A stretch of DNA of 64,000 nucleotides, from contig CALZFC010000029.1 of the NCBI GenBank assembly GCA_945643635.1, positions 3,883,501 through 3,947,500 on the forward strand, in the 5' to 3' direction. The stretch comes from Allodiplogaster sudhausi (lineage: Eukaryota; Nematoda; Chromadorea; Rhabditida; Diplogasteridae). Numbering within the stretch: position 1 is the stretch's first letter; the number at the start of each line of letters is the position of its first letter. Made by a program: the position numbers and the translations under genes. The notes beneath the pieces are model-generated. The model saw only the letters and a list, made by a program, of their open reading frames with translations. It ran no database searches and was not told where the DNA came from. Shown here one piece after another: positions 63,999-64,000 of this stretch.

Positions 63999-64000
63999 GT

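Overview
This is an invertebrate metazoan nuclear window, phylum not resolved. Coding is split into many short GC-richer exons (50-350 bp) with GT-AG introns and a few GC-AG introns. Intergenic and intronic DNA is AT-rich and full of (GA)n/(CT)n arrays, and the proteins are animal families (tetraspanin, SLC6 transporter, STARS/ABRA Costars protein, Pol III subunit RPC6, F-box, C2H2 zinc finger). Almost all long open frames made of Ser/Leu or Arg/Glu strings are shadows of the GA/CT arrays. I built gene models by hand from splice phases and homology to families I recognise; no alignment program was run.

Layout. 1-4746: an LTR retrotransposon-like element with ~745-bp direct LTRs, a primer-binding-site-like sequence and no visible reverse transcriptase. 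4983-5182: last exon of an unrecognised + gene. 7627-11779 (-): an RPC6-like winged-helix reading frame that continues in phase into a ubiquitin-like domain and an unknown C-terminus. 13393-14636 (-): a short RPC6 paralogue. 16447-22207 (-): a third RPC6 copy, dead (nonsense codon), split by a ~4.25-kb near-perfect palindrome built on a foldback transposon. 22745-22837: a fourth RPC6 fragment. 22301-28288: a tandem duplication (A-B-C-A'-C') that also duplicated the last exon of the next gene. 27890-32169 (-): a STARS/ABRA-type Costars protein. 33655-43268: an almost identical 4.8-kb tandem duplication that duplicates seven tetraspanin exons; the full tetraspanin ends at 43790 (+). 46382-54964 (+): an SLC6 neurotransmitter-transporter-family gene, with a second foldback element of the same TTAA type in intron 1. 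56843-59227 (-): an F-box protein. 60606 to the window end (+): a C2H2 zinc-finger gene that runs off the edge.

The main story is architectural. Pol III subunit paralogues have been copied, truncated, fused and inverted. Foldback elements bounded by TTAA sit inside introns, one of them apparently supplying a 3' splice site. Segmental duplications duplicate exon sets but not whole genes. An E2F-like TTTCCCGCC / GGCGGGAAA motif recurs next to RPC6 start codons and next to splice sites of unrelated genes.
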